Positions 25,024-34,741 of a stretch of 64,000 bases of DNA are shown one piece after another. The stretch's first letter is position 1. Each line of letters opens with the position of its first letter. This stretch comes from Chryseobacterium sp. RU37D (GTDB taxonomy: Bacteria; Bacteroidota; Bacteroidia; Flavobacteriales; Weeksellaceae). A model generated the notes under the pieces. The model worked only from the letters and a program-made list of their open reading frames with translations. It did no database searches and had not been told where the DNA came from. The stretch is from the NCBI RefSeq assembly GCF_900156075.1, contig NZ_FTMM01000010.1, forward strand, positions 1-64,000. The letters run 5' to 3'. Both the position numbers and the translations under genes were made by a program.

Positions 25024-26298
25024 ATGTTGGATATTTTTGAAAGAATAAAAAACAATCCAGGACCCCTTGGACAATTTGCAGATTACGGAGAAGGATATTT
25101 TATTTTCCCAAGATTGGAAGGACCAATTGGGCCCAGAATGAGATTTCAGGGAAGAGAAGTGATCTTCTGGAGCGCTAATGATTATCTGGGTATGTGTAAT
25201 CATCCTGAAGTTTTGGAAGCTGATGCTAAAGCTGCTGCAGAATTCGGAATGTTTTATCCAATGGGGGCAAGAGCAATGTCAGGTGAAACAGAACAGCATT
25301 TGCAATTGGAAAAAGAATTAGCAGATTTCGTTAAAAAAGAGTCTGCGTATTTATTGAACTTCGGTTACCAGGGTATGGTTTCTACCATTGACGCTTTGGT
25401 AGGAAGAAATGATGTAATTGTTTATGATGTTGATTCTCATGCTTGTATCGTAGATGGTGTAAGACTTCACGCCGGAAAAAGATTTACTTACAAGCATAAC
25501 AATATCGAAAGTCTTGAAAAAAATCTTCAAAGAGCAACAAAAGTCGCTGAAGAAACGGGAGGTGGTATTTTAGTTATCACGGAAGGTGTTTTCGGGATGA
25601 GGGGACAGCAAGGTAAATTGAAAGAAATCTGTGAATTAAAATCAAAATATAAATTTAGACTTTTAGTTGATGATGCCCACGGCTTCGGAACTCTTGGAAA
25701 AACGGGAGCAGGAGCAGGTGAAGAGCAGGGATGTCAGGATCAGATTGATGTGTACTTCTCTACTTTTGCAAAGTCAATGGCTGGTTTCGGGGCTTTTATC
25801 GCTGGAGATAAGGAAATTATCAGATACCTGAAATTTAATCTGAGATCTCAGATTTTTGCAAAATCTTTGACTATGCCAATGGTAATCGGAGGTTTAAAAA
25901 GATTGGAATTATTAAGAACAAGACCGGAAATTAAGGCAAAGCTTTGGGAAAATACGCACAAATTGCAGAACGGGCTTAGAGAAAGAGGATTTAACATCGG
26001 TGATACCAACACTTGCGTAACTCCGGTAATGATGCAGGGAACTCCGGTAGAAGCTACATTATTAGTAAAAGATCTTAGAGAGATATACGGAATCTTCACA
26101 TCTGTAGTGGTTTACCCTGTAATACCTAAAGGAATGATCTTGCTACGATTAATTCCTACAGCATCCCATACAGATTCTGAAATTAATGAAACTCTTGCTG
26201 CTTTTGAAGCAATTCATGATAAACTAGTAAGTGGTTACTATAAAGAACAAGAGCAAAAACTACTTGCAGAACAGGGCTTAAGCTTTAAAGAGATTTAA
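25024..26298 (+). CDS. alpha-oxoamine synthase: serine palmitoyltransferase-like (candidate cysteate acyltransferase)
   Basis: 424 residues, fold-type I PLP enzyme of the SPT/KBL/BioF family, which condenses an acyl-CoA or acyl-ACP with an amino acid with loss of CO2. Seen in order: FWSANDYLGMCNHPEVLEAD (substrate entry), MGARAMSGETEQHLQLEKEL, the DSHACIVDG His that stacks on PLP, DDAHGFGTLGKTGAGAGEE (PLP Asp) and YFSTFAKSMAGFGAF with the Schiff-base Lys near residue 250. The family pattern fits either serine palmitoyltransferase (sphingolipid) or the closely related cysteate acyltransferase that makes capnine/sulfobacin precursors. The cysteine-synthase-like gene 67 bases upstream favours the latter. 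The product would enter outer-membrane lipid synthesis. Confidence 0.8.
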   Translation: MLDIFERIKNNPGPLGQFADYGEGYFIFPRLEGPIGPRMRFQGREVIFWSANDYLGMCNHPEVLEADAKAAAEFGMFYPMGARAMSGETEQHLQLEKELADFVKKESAYLLNFGYQGMVSTIDALVGRNDVIVYDVDSHACIVDGVRLHAGKRFTYKHNNIESLEKNLQRATKVAEETGGGILVITEGVFGMRGQQGKLKEICELKSKYKFRLLVDDAHGFGTLGKTGAGAGEEQGCQDQIDVYFSTFAKSMAGFGAFIAGDKEIIRYLKFNLRSQIFAKSLTMPMVIGGLKRLELLRTRPEIKAKLWENTHKLQNGLRERGFNIGDTNTCVTPVMMQGTPVEATLLVKDLREIYGIFTSVVVYPVIPKGMILLRLIPTASHTDSEINETLAAFEAIHDKLVSGYYKEQEQKLLAEQGLSFKEI

Positions 26299-26310
26299 TC
26301 AATATAAACT

Positions 26311-26341
26311 AAAAACCACTGACATAAATCAGTGGTTTTTT
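26311..26341 (+). terminator. strong terminator after the acyltransferase gene
   Basis: AAAAACCACTGA (26311-26322) pairs perfectly with TCAGTGGTTTTT (26329-26340) around a 6-base loop. Confidence 0.9.
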
Positions 26342-26375
26342 ATTATACAATTTGAAAATTCTATAGAATAATATA

Positions 26376-27254
26376 ATGAAATTTAAAGGTTATGCTTTAG
26401 GAATTATTTCTTCGGTCTCATATGGCTTGATACCGATTTTTATTCTGCCAGTAAAGCAAGCCCATTTTTCTATGGACATTACTTTATTTTATAGATTTTT
26501 ATTTTCTGCATTAATGATTGGTGGCTATTTACTCTATTCTAAAGAAAATTTTTATATTAATAGGAAAGAAACATTAATTTTAGCTGTTCTAGGAATTTGT
26601 TATGCATTTTCTTCAGAATTCCTATTTCTGGGTTATGATTATCTCACTGCTGGAATTGCATCAACGGTACTTTTCATCTATCCGGTTATTGTAGCATTAA
26701 TTATGTTTTTCTTTTATAAAGAGAAGCTTACCAGACTTTCCTCTTTCTCTTTACTCTTTGCTTTTGCCGGAGTAATTATTTTGTGTTTAAAAGGAAAAGG
26801 ACTGGAAATTAATTACTTAGGTCTCGGCATTGTCATGCTAAGTTCACTTTCTTATGCACTTTATATCATTATTGTGAATAAATCTAATATAAAAGTTTCG
26901 GGGTTTAAACTTTCCTTTTATTCTATGCTTTTTACATCATTTTTTTTCATGATTAAAGCTTTAATCGGGAAAGAATCTTTTGCGATCCCCTCTACAGATA
27001 TTTTTTTTAATTTTTTAATTTTTGCTTTTTCAACAACAGTTATTTCAACTCTATGTCTGGTTTTCGCAATAAAATATATTGGATCAACCCCCACCGCAAT
27101 ATTGGGTGCATTGGAACCTGTGGTCGCAGTAATGGTGAGTGTTCTTATTTTTCATGAAAAATTTACTTTTAATTTATTTCTTGGAATTACTTTAATACTT
27201 TTCGGTGTAATTTTAAATGTTTTGGCTGGAAGTAAAAAGACTATTCATTCTTAA
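26376..27254 (+). CDS. EamA-family (DMT superfamily) membrane transporter
   Basis: 292 residues with ten hydrophobic segments arranged as two EamA repeats of five helices (residues ~1-135 and ~145-285). The second repeat ends GSTPTAILGALEPVVAVMVS, the usual E-P-V motif region of the family. Members export amino acids or other metabolites, and the substrate here is unknown. It lies downstream of the SPT-like gene but behind a strong terminator, so joint transcription is doubtful. The gene is very AT-rich and Phe-rich, like its neighbours. Confidence 0.85.
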   Translation: MKFKGYALGIISSVSYGLIPIFILPVKQAHFSMDITLFYRFLFSALMIGGYLLYSKENFYINRKETLILAVLGICYAFSSEFLFLGYDYLTAGIASTVLFIYPVIVALIMFFFYKEKLTRLSSFSLLFAFAGVIILCLKGKGLEINYLGLGIVMLSSLSYALYIIIVNKSNIKVSGFKLSFYSMLFTSFFFMIKALIGKESFAIPSTDIFFNFLIFAFSTTVISTLCLVFAIKYIGSTPTAILGALEPVVAVMVSVLIFHEKFTFNLFLGITLILFGVILNVLAGSKKTIHS

Positions 27255-27271
27255 AATTCAAATATTTAAAA

Positions 27272-27279
27272 TAACTTTG
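27272..27279 (+). promoter_or_regulatory. -7 box TAACTTTG before the radical SAM gene
   Basis: Fits TAnnTTTG, 14 bases before the TTG start codon at 27294, and so supports that start. No -33 TTG at standard spacing. Confidence 0.5.
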
Positions 27280-27293
27280 CAAAAATTTTACTG

Positions 27294-29489
27294 TTGAAGA
27301 AAGATCTGCTTCTTATCACTCCGCCTTTTACCCAGCTCAACACTCCTTATCCTGCAACGGCTTATATCAAAGGCTTTTTGAATACCAAAAATATTTCAAG
27401 CTATCAAATTGATTTGGGAATTGAGGTGATTTTAAAATTATTTTCAAAAGATGGAATCAAAATAATTTTCAATAAAGAGATTGATATTCAGAATGTTTCT
27501 GAGAATTCACAAAGAATTTTTGCTTTAAGAAATGAATACATTAAAACCATTGATCAGGTTATTTCTTTTCTACAGGGCAAAACGCCAACTTTAGCCAGAC
27601 AGATTTGTTCGATTAACTTCTTGCCGGAAGCTTCCCGATTCAACCAATTGGATGATATGGAATTTGCCTTTGGGAACATGGGTTTACAAGATAAGGCTAA
27701 ACATTTGGCTACCTTATATTTAGAAGATTTATCTGATTATATAGTTGAAAACATTGATCCTGATTTTGGATTCAGCAGATATGCAGAAAGACTGGGAAAA
27801 AGTGCCAATTCTTTTGATGAACTATATTCAAAAATAACAGACGAGCACACTTTTATTGATAATTTCACATTAAAAATTCTTAAGGAAACACTGGATGTTG
27901 TACAGCCAAAATTGGTTTGCTTTTCTATTCCTTTTCCTGGAAATTTATATTCTGCTTTTCGTTGCGCAAAGTTTATTAAAGAAAGCTATCCTCATATAAA
28001 AACTGTGATGGGGGGCGGCTTTCCTAACACTGAATTAAGGGAAGTTAAAGACAAACGTGTTTTTGAATTTTTTGATTTTATTACTTTGGACGATGGAGAG
28101 CTTCCTATTGAGTTACTTTATCAAAATATTACTAATTCAGTCGCTGAGCCTTTTGAAGCCAAAAGAACTTTTTTAATTGAAAATAAAGAAGTTATTTATA
28201 AAAGTAATTCTAAAAGGCATGATTATAAACAAGCAGAAATCGGAACACCAGATTACACTGATTTACAGCTAGATAAATACATTTCTGTGATTGAAATAGC
28301 CAATCCGATGCACAGCCTATGGAGCGATGGACGATGGAATAAACTGACGATGGCGCACGGATGCTACTGGGGAAAATGTACTTTTTGCGATATTTCTTTA
28401 GATTATATTAAAATTTACGAACCGATTTCGGCGAAAATTCTGGTCGACAGAATGGAAGAACTGATCCGGACAACTGGAGAAACCGGTTTTCATTTTGTGG
28501 ATGAAGCTGCTCCACCTGCGTTGATGCGTGAAGTTGCTTTAGAGATTATGCGAAGAAACCTAGTCATTACCTGGTGGACGAATATTCGTTTTGAAAAAAG
28601 CTTTTCGCGAGATCTTTGTTTTTTACTAAAACTTTCTGGTTGTGTAGCAGTTTCGGGCGGACTTGAAGTAGCGAGCGATCGATTACTAAAGTTAATTGAT
28701 AAAGGAGTTTCCGTAGATCAGGTGGCGAAAGTAACGAGAAATTTTACAGAAGCAGGAATTATGGTTCATGCATATCTGATGTATGGTTATCCAACTCAAA
28801 CTGTTCAGGAAACGGTTGATTCTTTGGAAATGGTTCGGCAGATGTTTGAAATGGGAATTTTGCAAAGTGGATTTTGGCATCAATTTGCGATGACCGCCCA
28901 CTCGCCTGTTGGCTTGAATCCTGAAGAATTTGGAGTAATTCCGATTAAGCAGGAAATTTTGTTTGCAAATAATGATATAGATTTTACAGACAAAACAGGA
29001 ATCGATCATGGAAAGTTTAGCTTCGGTCTAAAAAAATCTTTGTTCAATTATATGCACGGAATTAATTTTGAGCTTCCTCTTCAGAAATGGTTTGATTTTA
29101 AAATTCCGAGAACGATCATTCATCCTGATTATATTCACAACTGTTTGTTGGAAGATGAGAATTTTAATTTTAAAGGAAATTCAAAAGTAATTTTTTTAAC
29201 GAAAAACGTAATCGCTGAGAATCGTGTAAAAACAAAAAAGGAATCTACATATTTGTATACAAGAATTACATTTCATTTAAAAACAAATATTGTTAGTATA
29301 GAATTAGAGCAGGAAAAAGCAGAATGGCTAATGAAAATGTTGGATGAAAATTCAATGGAAAAATATCAAAGAATTACCCTTCAGCAACTTAAGGTGAATT
29401 TTGAAGAAAATTTTGAAGATTTTGAATTATTCTGGTTTTCAAAGCCGATTCAACAGCTTAAAGAAAATGGTGTGATTTTGAGTTTGTAG
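27294..29489 (+). CDS. B12-binding-domain radical SAM protein
   Basis: 731 residues from a TTG start. The N-terminal part (~1-270) resembles a cobalamin-binding Rossmann domain (LLLITPPFTQLNTPYPATAY, VCFSIPFPGNLYSAFRCAKF, VMGGGFPNTE), though no DxHxxG motif is visible. The radical SAM core begins with MAHGCYWGKCTFCDISLDYI near residue 355, where CYWGKCTFC holds the three [4Fe-4S] cysteines with four, not three, residues between the first two, as in other B12-radical SAM proteins. FHFVDEAAPP, SGGLEVASDRLLKLIDKGV and AYLMYGYPTQT are further SAM-core strands. The C-terminal ~180 residues are family-specific. Possible roles are methylation or rearrangement. The substrate is unknown, and the neighbouring genes do not settle it. 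Confidence 0.8.
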   Translation: MKKDLLLITPPFTQLNTPYPATAYIKGFLNTKNISSYQIDLGIEVILKLFSKDGIKIIFNKEIDIQNVSENSQRIFALRNEYIKTIDQVISFLQGKTPTLARQICSINFLPEASRFNQLDDMEFAFGNMGLQDKAKHLATLYLEDLSDYIVENIDPDFGFSRYAERLGKSANSFDELYSKITDEHTFIDNFTLKILKETLDVVQPKLVCFSIPFPGNLYSAFRCAKFIKESYPHIKTVMGGGFPNTELREVKDKRVFEFFDFITLDDGELPIELLYQNITNSVAEPFEAKRTFLIENKEVIYKSNSKRHDYKQAEIGTPDYTDLQLDKYISVIEIANPMHSLWSDGRWNKLTMAHGCYWGKCTFCDISLDYIKIYEPISAKILVDRMEELIRTTGETGFHFVDEAAPPALMREVALEIMRRNLVITWWTNIRFEKSFSRDLCFLLKLSGCVAVSGGLEVASDRLLKLIDKGVSVDQVAKVTRNFTEAGIMVHAYLMYGYPTQTVQETVDSLEMVRQMFEMGILQSGFWHQFAMTAHSPVGLNPEEFGVIPIKQEILFANNDIDFTDKTGIDHGKFSFGLKKSLFNYMHGINFELPLQKWFDFKIPRTIIHPDYIHNCLLEDENFNFKGNSKVIFLTKNVIAENRVKTKKESTYLYTRITFHLKTNIVSIELEQEKAEWLMKMLDENSMEKYQRITLQQLKVNFEENFEDFELFWFSKPIQQLKENGVILSL

Positions 29490-29542
29490 GCTTTACAAAT
29501 ATTATTATTTTTCGATTTTTTAACATCAAAAATATCCGCTAA

Positions 29543-29606
29543 GTTTGTCATTCTCTATGCTAAAACTTTAGTGAAACGATGTCGATATTTGTACGGAATG
29601 ACAAAC
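29543..29606. repeat. imperfect inverted repeat with GTCATTC/GAATGAC arms
   Basis: GTTTGTCATTC at the left end and GGAATGACAAAC at the right end are near-perfect complements. The interior is only weakly paired. Confidence 0.45.
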
Positions 29607-29690
29607 AAGATAGAAAAATTTAATACAAATAGTAAGGAGAACAAAAAAACTCTTGAAATTTTTTTCAGTAGTTTTTCTTTTATAATTTTT

Positions 29691-29745
29691 GGCTAAAGCC
29701 AATTGATTTTATTTTTTGTAAACGGGCTAAAGCCCGTTCCTATTG
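29691..29745. repeat. short palindromes GGCTAAAGCC and AACGGGCTAAAGCCCGTT
   Basis: Two nested palindromes with the same TAAA loop stand about 30 bases apart, between the radical SAM gene and the convergent secreted-protein gene. They could act as a bidirectional transcription end. Confidence 0.5.
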
Positions 29746-29750
29746 ATATT

Positions 29751-30572
29751 TTATTTTTCAACACCATCCTTTAAAACCTGGCCAGCTACAACTTTCCCTT
29801 GAATTTTTATAAAATTCGGATCCATGATCGCTATCCGTTCTGCAATAGCTTTGTAAGTAGGAAATTTCAAAATGGATGCGCGTCCGGACATTTCCTTATA
29901 AATGGTAAAGGTTTTTCCACCAACGGATTTTATTTGTTTGGTTGTGGTGATATATTTTCCAATATATTTGCTATTAGCATCATAAATTTCAATATCTACA
30001 AAAGTTTTATCGGTAATCGTATCGTCAGAACCAAAACTTGTGGGAAGATTGGTAAAGTAACCAACAGGTTTTCCATTACTTAATATTTCCCCAACATTAT
30101 TGACCGTAATATTCAGCTTATCAATTTTACTTCTTACGAAATAGGCTTCTTTGGTTTTTGAATCTAGATTTCTTTTGGGAGTTTTAGAAAAAAGCTCATC
30201 CAGATTTTTAATGTTGATTCCTTTATTATCAATAATCTTTAATGCTTTAACCGAAGTATACACTGCAGATTTTTCTTCGCCCGAAAATGCCGAAGGTGAA
30301 ATATAGTCCAATTCCAGAACTTTCTCTTTATTATAAATTCTGTTTAATTTTATATAACTATCTCTTACTGAATCTACTATACTTTTATCAACAAACTCAA
30401 TAGTATAGATTGGGTTTTCCTTTAGATCCATGAAAGTATACTCACTTCCTTTATTCGAGATTTTTGCGACATGAATTCCGTCAAGAGTTACGATTCCTCT
30501 TTTAGTCTTGATGATTTGGGCATTCAACAGAATTCCTAAAACTGTAAATAAAATGATTAAATTTCTTTTCAT
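29751..30572 (-). CDS. secreted protein of unknown function
   Basis: 273 residues with a signal peptide (MKRNLIILFTVLGILLNAQ). I recognise no domain. The body is mixed alpha/beta: GIVTLDGIHVAKISNKGSEY and YTFMDLKENPIYTIEFVDK near the N-terminus, a helical middle with many Lys and Asp, and a last third with ISNGKPVGYF-like strands, SKYIGKYITTTKQIKSVGG and ILKFPTYKAIAERIAIMDPN. No Cys, no lipobox, no catalytic motif. It lies downstream of atpC on the same strand behind a terminator, so it is probably its own unit. Confidence 0.65.
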   Translation of the reverse strand: MKRNLIILFTVLGILLNAQIIKTKRGIVTLDGIHVAKISNKGSEYTFMDLKENPIYTIEFVDKSIVDSVRDSYIKLNRIYNKEKVLELDYISPSAFSGEEKSAVYTSVKALKIIDNKGINIKNLDELFSKTPKRNLDSKTKEAYFVRSKIDKLNITVNNVGEILSNGKPVGYFTNLPTSFGSDDTITDKTFVDIEIYDANSKYIGKYITTTKQIKSVGGKTFTIYKEMSGRASILKFPTYKAIAERIAIMDPNFIKIQGKVVAGQVLKDGVEK

Positions 30573-30598
30573 AAAATCAGATTCTTACAACATAAAAA

Positions 30599-30622
30599 AA
30601 AGTGCAACCAAAGTTACACTTT
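30599..30622 (-). terminator. terminator after atpC
   Basis: AAAGTGcAAC (30599-30608) pairs with GTTaCACTTT (30613-30622), with one internal mismatch and a 4-base loop. A-rich on the left, which gives a T-run on the minus strand. Confidence 0.8.
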
Positions 30623-30652
30623 CTTGAAAATATATTTAGCTTTATTATTTAA

Positions 30653-30934
30653 TTATTCACAAAGGATAATTCCTTTATTATGATTAAATTCTACAACACC
30701 GCTTTTGATAGGATAAGAAAAAACCGAATCTTTTTCATTTTCTTTAGTAAAATATTTTGAATATGCTTCACTTATGGACTTTGCATATAATTTTACTTTA
30801 CCTCCGATCAAAGAAGAAACAATTCCTGCGTGGTTTTGCATGATGTGGAATTCACCATTCTTTCCAGGTAACAATACTGAGTCTATTTCTCCTTCAAAAA
30901 CTACGTATTCTGGTGTTAAAATTTTTATATTCAT
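30653..30934 (-). CDS. atpC: F1 ATP synthase epsilon subunit
   Basis: 93 residues, covering only the N-terminal beta-sandwich domain of the epsilon subunit (MNIKILTPEYVVFEGEIDSV, LLPGKNGEFHIMQNHAGIVS). The C-terminal helical hairpin that inhibits ATP hydrolysis in longer homologues is absent, which is common in Bacteroidetes. It is part of the central stalk of the ATP synthase on the cytosolic face. It follows atpD on the same strand, with an 88-base gap that holds a degenerate heptad array. The other atp genes are not in this window. Confidence 0.92.
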   Translation of the reverse strand: MNIKILTPEYVVFEGEIDSVLLPGKNGEFHIMQNHAGIVSSLIGGKVKLYAKSISEAYSKYFTKENEKDSVFSYPIKSGVVEFNHNKGIILCE

Positions 30935-30952
30935 TAGTTTAGATTTAAAGAT

Positions 30953-31015
30953 TTCAGAATTCAGATTTCAGACATAACAGTCTCATGTCTAGAATCTGAC
31001 ATCTTGTGTCTAATT
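30953..31015. repeat. facing degenerate heptad arrays between atpD and atpC
   Basis: TTCAGAA, TTCAGAT, TTCAGAC (30953-30973), a short centre, then TCTCATG, TCTAGAA, TCTGACA, TCTTGTG, TCTAATT (30981-31015). Both sides keep a 7-base period, and the right half resembles the reverse complement of the left. Confidence 0.6.
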
Positions 31016-31022
31016 AATTTTA

Positions 31023-32581
<1,559 letters not shown>

Positions 32582-32621
32582 TTGGTAAAAAAGAGATTTT
32601 TATCATACTTTTTTATAAGTG

Positions 32622-32699
32622 TAACAATGTATCAATTTAGCAATATAACAATAATCGTAGATTAAAATATTGGTAAACTGTTGTATTGATACATTGCTA
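32622..32699. repeat. facing degenerate octad arrays upstream of ribF
   Basis: TAACAATG, TATCAATT, TAGCAATA, TAACAATA (32622-32653) face TATTGGTA, AACTGTTG, TATTGATA, CATTGCTA (32668-32699), each with an 8-base period. The right half overlaps the ribF -33 element. Confidence 0.6.
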
Positions 32700-32716
32700 C
32701 TTTATATATATATTTG
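32686..32716 (+). promoter_or_regulatory. flavobacterial promoter of ribF
   Basis: TTG (32686-32688), a 20-base spacer, TATATTTG (32709-32716). The TTG is also the first codon of an over-long frame, which argues for translation from the TTG at 32737. Confidence 0.7.
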
Positions 32717-32736
32717 CAGTCAAAATTTTTTCTATT

Positions 32737-33684
32737 TTGAAAGTTTTCAAGAATTTTATAGATAATTCATCTCAAAAGCCTTTAGCTCTGTCTTTGGGTA
32801 TGTTTGACGGGGTACATCTTGGTCATAAAAGCATTATCAGTGAGCTTATGAAGGTAGGTGAAGATAATAATTTAGAAACTGCCGTCCTCACTTTCTGGCC
32901 GCATCCGAGGTTTATTTTTAATCCTAATGAAGATTTAAAACTCCTGAATACTTTAGAAGAAAAGAAATTTCTGATGAAAAAATACGGTATCAGCAATTTA
33001 TTTTTGAAAGAATTTGATGAAGAGTTCCGAAATTTGACGGGTGAAGAGTTTGTACGCCAGATTTTAATTGAAAAACTAAATGTTAAATATTTAATTATAG
33101 GTTACGACCATTCTTTCGGAAAAAATAAAAGCGGAAACTTTGAACTACTTCAAAAACTATCAAAGGAATTGGATTTTGAAGTCGAACGAATGGAAGCCAT
33201 CAATATTCACGAAAAAAATATCAGCTCTACCAAAATCCGAAATGCACTTTTGGCGGGTAACATCAAGGAAGCCAATGAAATGCTGGGTTACCCCTACTCT
33301 GTTTCCGGAAAGGTAGTTCATGGAAAAAAAATCGGAAGAACGATTGGGTATCCCACAGCCAATATCGAAACGGATTCTATTAAACTTCTTCCTAAAAAAG
33401 GCGCTTATATTGTTGAAGTTTTTATTCATGGACAGCAATATAAAGGCATGTTGAGCATTGGAACAAATCCTACCGTGAATGGAGAAAAATTAACGGTTGA
33501 AGTCTATATCCTTGATTTCGATGGTGATATCTATGATCAAAAAATTACCGTAAAATTCCGGGATTTTCTTCATGATGAAATTAAATTTGAAGGCCTTGAA
33601 AAATTAATTGAAAGACTGGATGAAGATAAAAGATTAACTGAAGAATTTCAGTTTAAAGAAATAAAAAAGCTTACAGATTGGTAA
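32737..33684 (+). CDS. ribF: bifunctional riboflavin kinase/FAD synthetase
   Basis: 315 residues from a TTG codon at 32737 (MKVFKNFIDNSSQKPLALSL). The frame is open back to 32686, but that part contains the promoter. The N-terminal FAD synthetase domain (~1-185) has GMFDGVHLGHKSIISE, TFWPHPRFIF, IIGYDHSFGKNKSGNFELL and SSTKIRNALLAGNIKEANEM. The C-terminal riboflavin kinase domain (~190-315) has GRTIGYPTANIE, GAYIVEVFI, GTNPTVNGEKLTVEVYILDF and FRDFLHDEIKFEGLEKLIER. It makes FMN and FAD in the cytosol. Monocistronic. Confidence 0.95.
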   Translation: MKVFKNFIDNSSQKPLALSLGMFDGVHLGHKSIISELMKVGEDNNLETAVLTFWPHPRFIFNPNEDLKLLNTLEEKKFLMKKYGISNLFLKEFDEEFRNLTGEEFVRQILIEKLNVKYLIIGYDHSFGKNKSGNFELLQKLSKELDFEVERMEAINIHEKNISSTKIRNALLAGNIKEANEMLGYPYSVSGKVVHGKKIGRTIGYPTANIETDSIKLLPKKGAYIVEVFIHGQQYKGMLSIGTNPTVNGEKLTVEVYILDFDGDIYDQKITVKFRDFLHDEIKFEGLEKLIERLDEDKRLTEEFQFKEIKKLTDW

Positions 33685-33691
33685 GCTTTTC
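33665..33691 (+). terminator. terminator overlapping the ribF stop
   Basis: AAAAGCTTAC (33665-33674) pairs with GTAAGCTTTT (33681-33690), 6-base loop. The stop codon TAA lies in the right arm. Confidence 0.8.
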
Positions 33692-33697
33692 TTTCTT

Positions 33698-34201
33698 CTA
33701 TTTTAATATTTTTAAATAAATTTTCTGTGGTTCTCCATTAAGCTTTACATTAGGAAATTCCTTGTCATGGTCGATATAAATATCTCTTTTTTCACTCGCT
33801 TTACCATTCCCGTCAGAATCCCATTCAATGGAAACATAGTATTTTATTCTGTCTTTAATTTTAGGGTCGATACGATCTGCAGCATCTTTTGGCACGGGCA
33901 TATTAATCGTAAACGGAATTGAGGTTTCTTCATATTCCTGTTCGGTAATTAAGGTAGCCGGAGTATCAGCTAAAAGCGGATCATGACCATATAAACTAAC
34001 TTTAAGCTTGGGATTTTTAATACTAAATTTTTCTGAACCGGTGAATTCCAATTTTAAATTTTCAGAATTCTTTAGACTATCAGCTGAGGAGGGCTTTTTA
34101 AAATTTGATTGAATATTTTCAGCCGCAGCTTTTTTATCGTGTTTATTACAGCTTAATAACAGTACTCCTGCCGTCATGAACAATAAAAGATTCTTTTTCA
34201 T
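33698..34201 (-). CDS. lipoprotein of unknown function, possibly YbaY-like
   Basis: 167 residues. The signal sequence ends in the lipobox LLLSC (Cys ~18), followed by a charged linker and one all-beta domain. SIPFTINMPVPKDAADRIDP followed by IKYYVSIEWDSDGNG recalls the PFxIPMPVP-type strand and downstream strand of the YbaY/lipoprotein-chaperone family, but the match is partial. The C-terminus has EKRDIYIDHDKEFPNVKLNG. Periplasmic lipid-anchored location predicted. No link to its neighbours is evident. Confidence 0.6.
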   Translation of the reverse strand: MKKNLLLFMTAGVLLLSCNKHDKKAAAENIQSNFKKPSSADSLKNSENLKLEFTGSEKFSIKNPKLKVSLYGHDPLLADTPATLITEQEYEETSIPFTINMPVPKDAADRIDPKIKDRIKYYVSIEWDSDGNGKASEKRDIYIDHDKEFPNVKLNGEPQKIYLKILK

Positions 34202-34269
34202 TTGCTTTTATTTTATATTTAAATTATTTTTAGTAGTTAATGTCTTTCATCTCAAATGTGTCTAATTAT

Positions 34270-34626
34270 TTATAAGGAATCATTAATTTCATTCTGAGCT
34301 TTTTTTGTTAATGACTTAAAAACCAATTCATATGACTGATCTATTAATTTGAAAATCAAATTGCGTTTCAATCCATCTACCAATACGGAATTCCAATGGG
34401 TTTTGTTCATATGATAGGCACCTGTGATCTGTGGATGCTGTTCACGAAGTTCCGCACTCCATTCCGGATCAGTTTTTACATTAATGGTAAGCGGTTGTTT
34501 TTCCAAAGCCATCAATAAGAACATTTTCGTTCCGACTTTCATTACAAGTGTTTCATTATCAAAAGGAAAAGTTTCCGTAACACCTTTTTTTGCAAAACAA
34601 TAATCTAGAATTTCGTTAGCATCCAT
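34270..34626 (-). CDS. MmcQ/YjbR family protein
   Basis: 118 residues with the complete CyaY-like fold of the family: EILDYCFAKKGVTETFPFDN, VMKVGTKMFLLMALEK, INVKTDPEWSAELREQHPQI, GAYHMNKTHWNSVLVDG and SYELVFKSL. The family is described as possibly DNA-binding on structural grounds; its true role is unknown. Cytosolic. A heptad array (34635-34662) occupies the leader. Confidence 0.88.
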   Translation of the reverse strand: MDANEILDYCFAKKGVTETFPFDNETLVMKVGTKMFLLMALEKQPLTINVKTDPEWSAELREQHPQITGAYHMNKTHWNSVLVDGLKRNLIFKLIDQSYELVFKSLTKKAQNEINDSL

Positions 34627-34634
34627 GTTTTAAA

Positions 34635-34662
34635 TTGGTAATAAGTAATTGGTAATGAATAA
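34635..34662. repeat. heptad array TTGGTAA type
   Basis: TTGGTAA, TAAGTAA, TTGGTAA, TGAATAA in register, just upstream of the MmcQ/YjbR start. Confidence 0.5.
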
Positions 34663-34741
34663 TTTTTCTTATTTAAAAATATAAAATTCAATTCAAATTT
34701 AGTAAATTTAAAAAACAAACATCACTATAAAATATATTATT

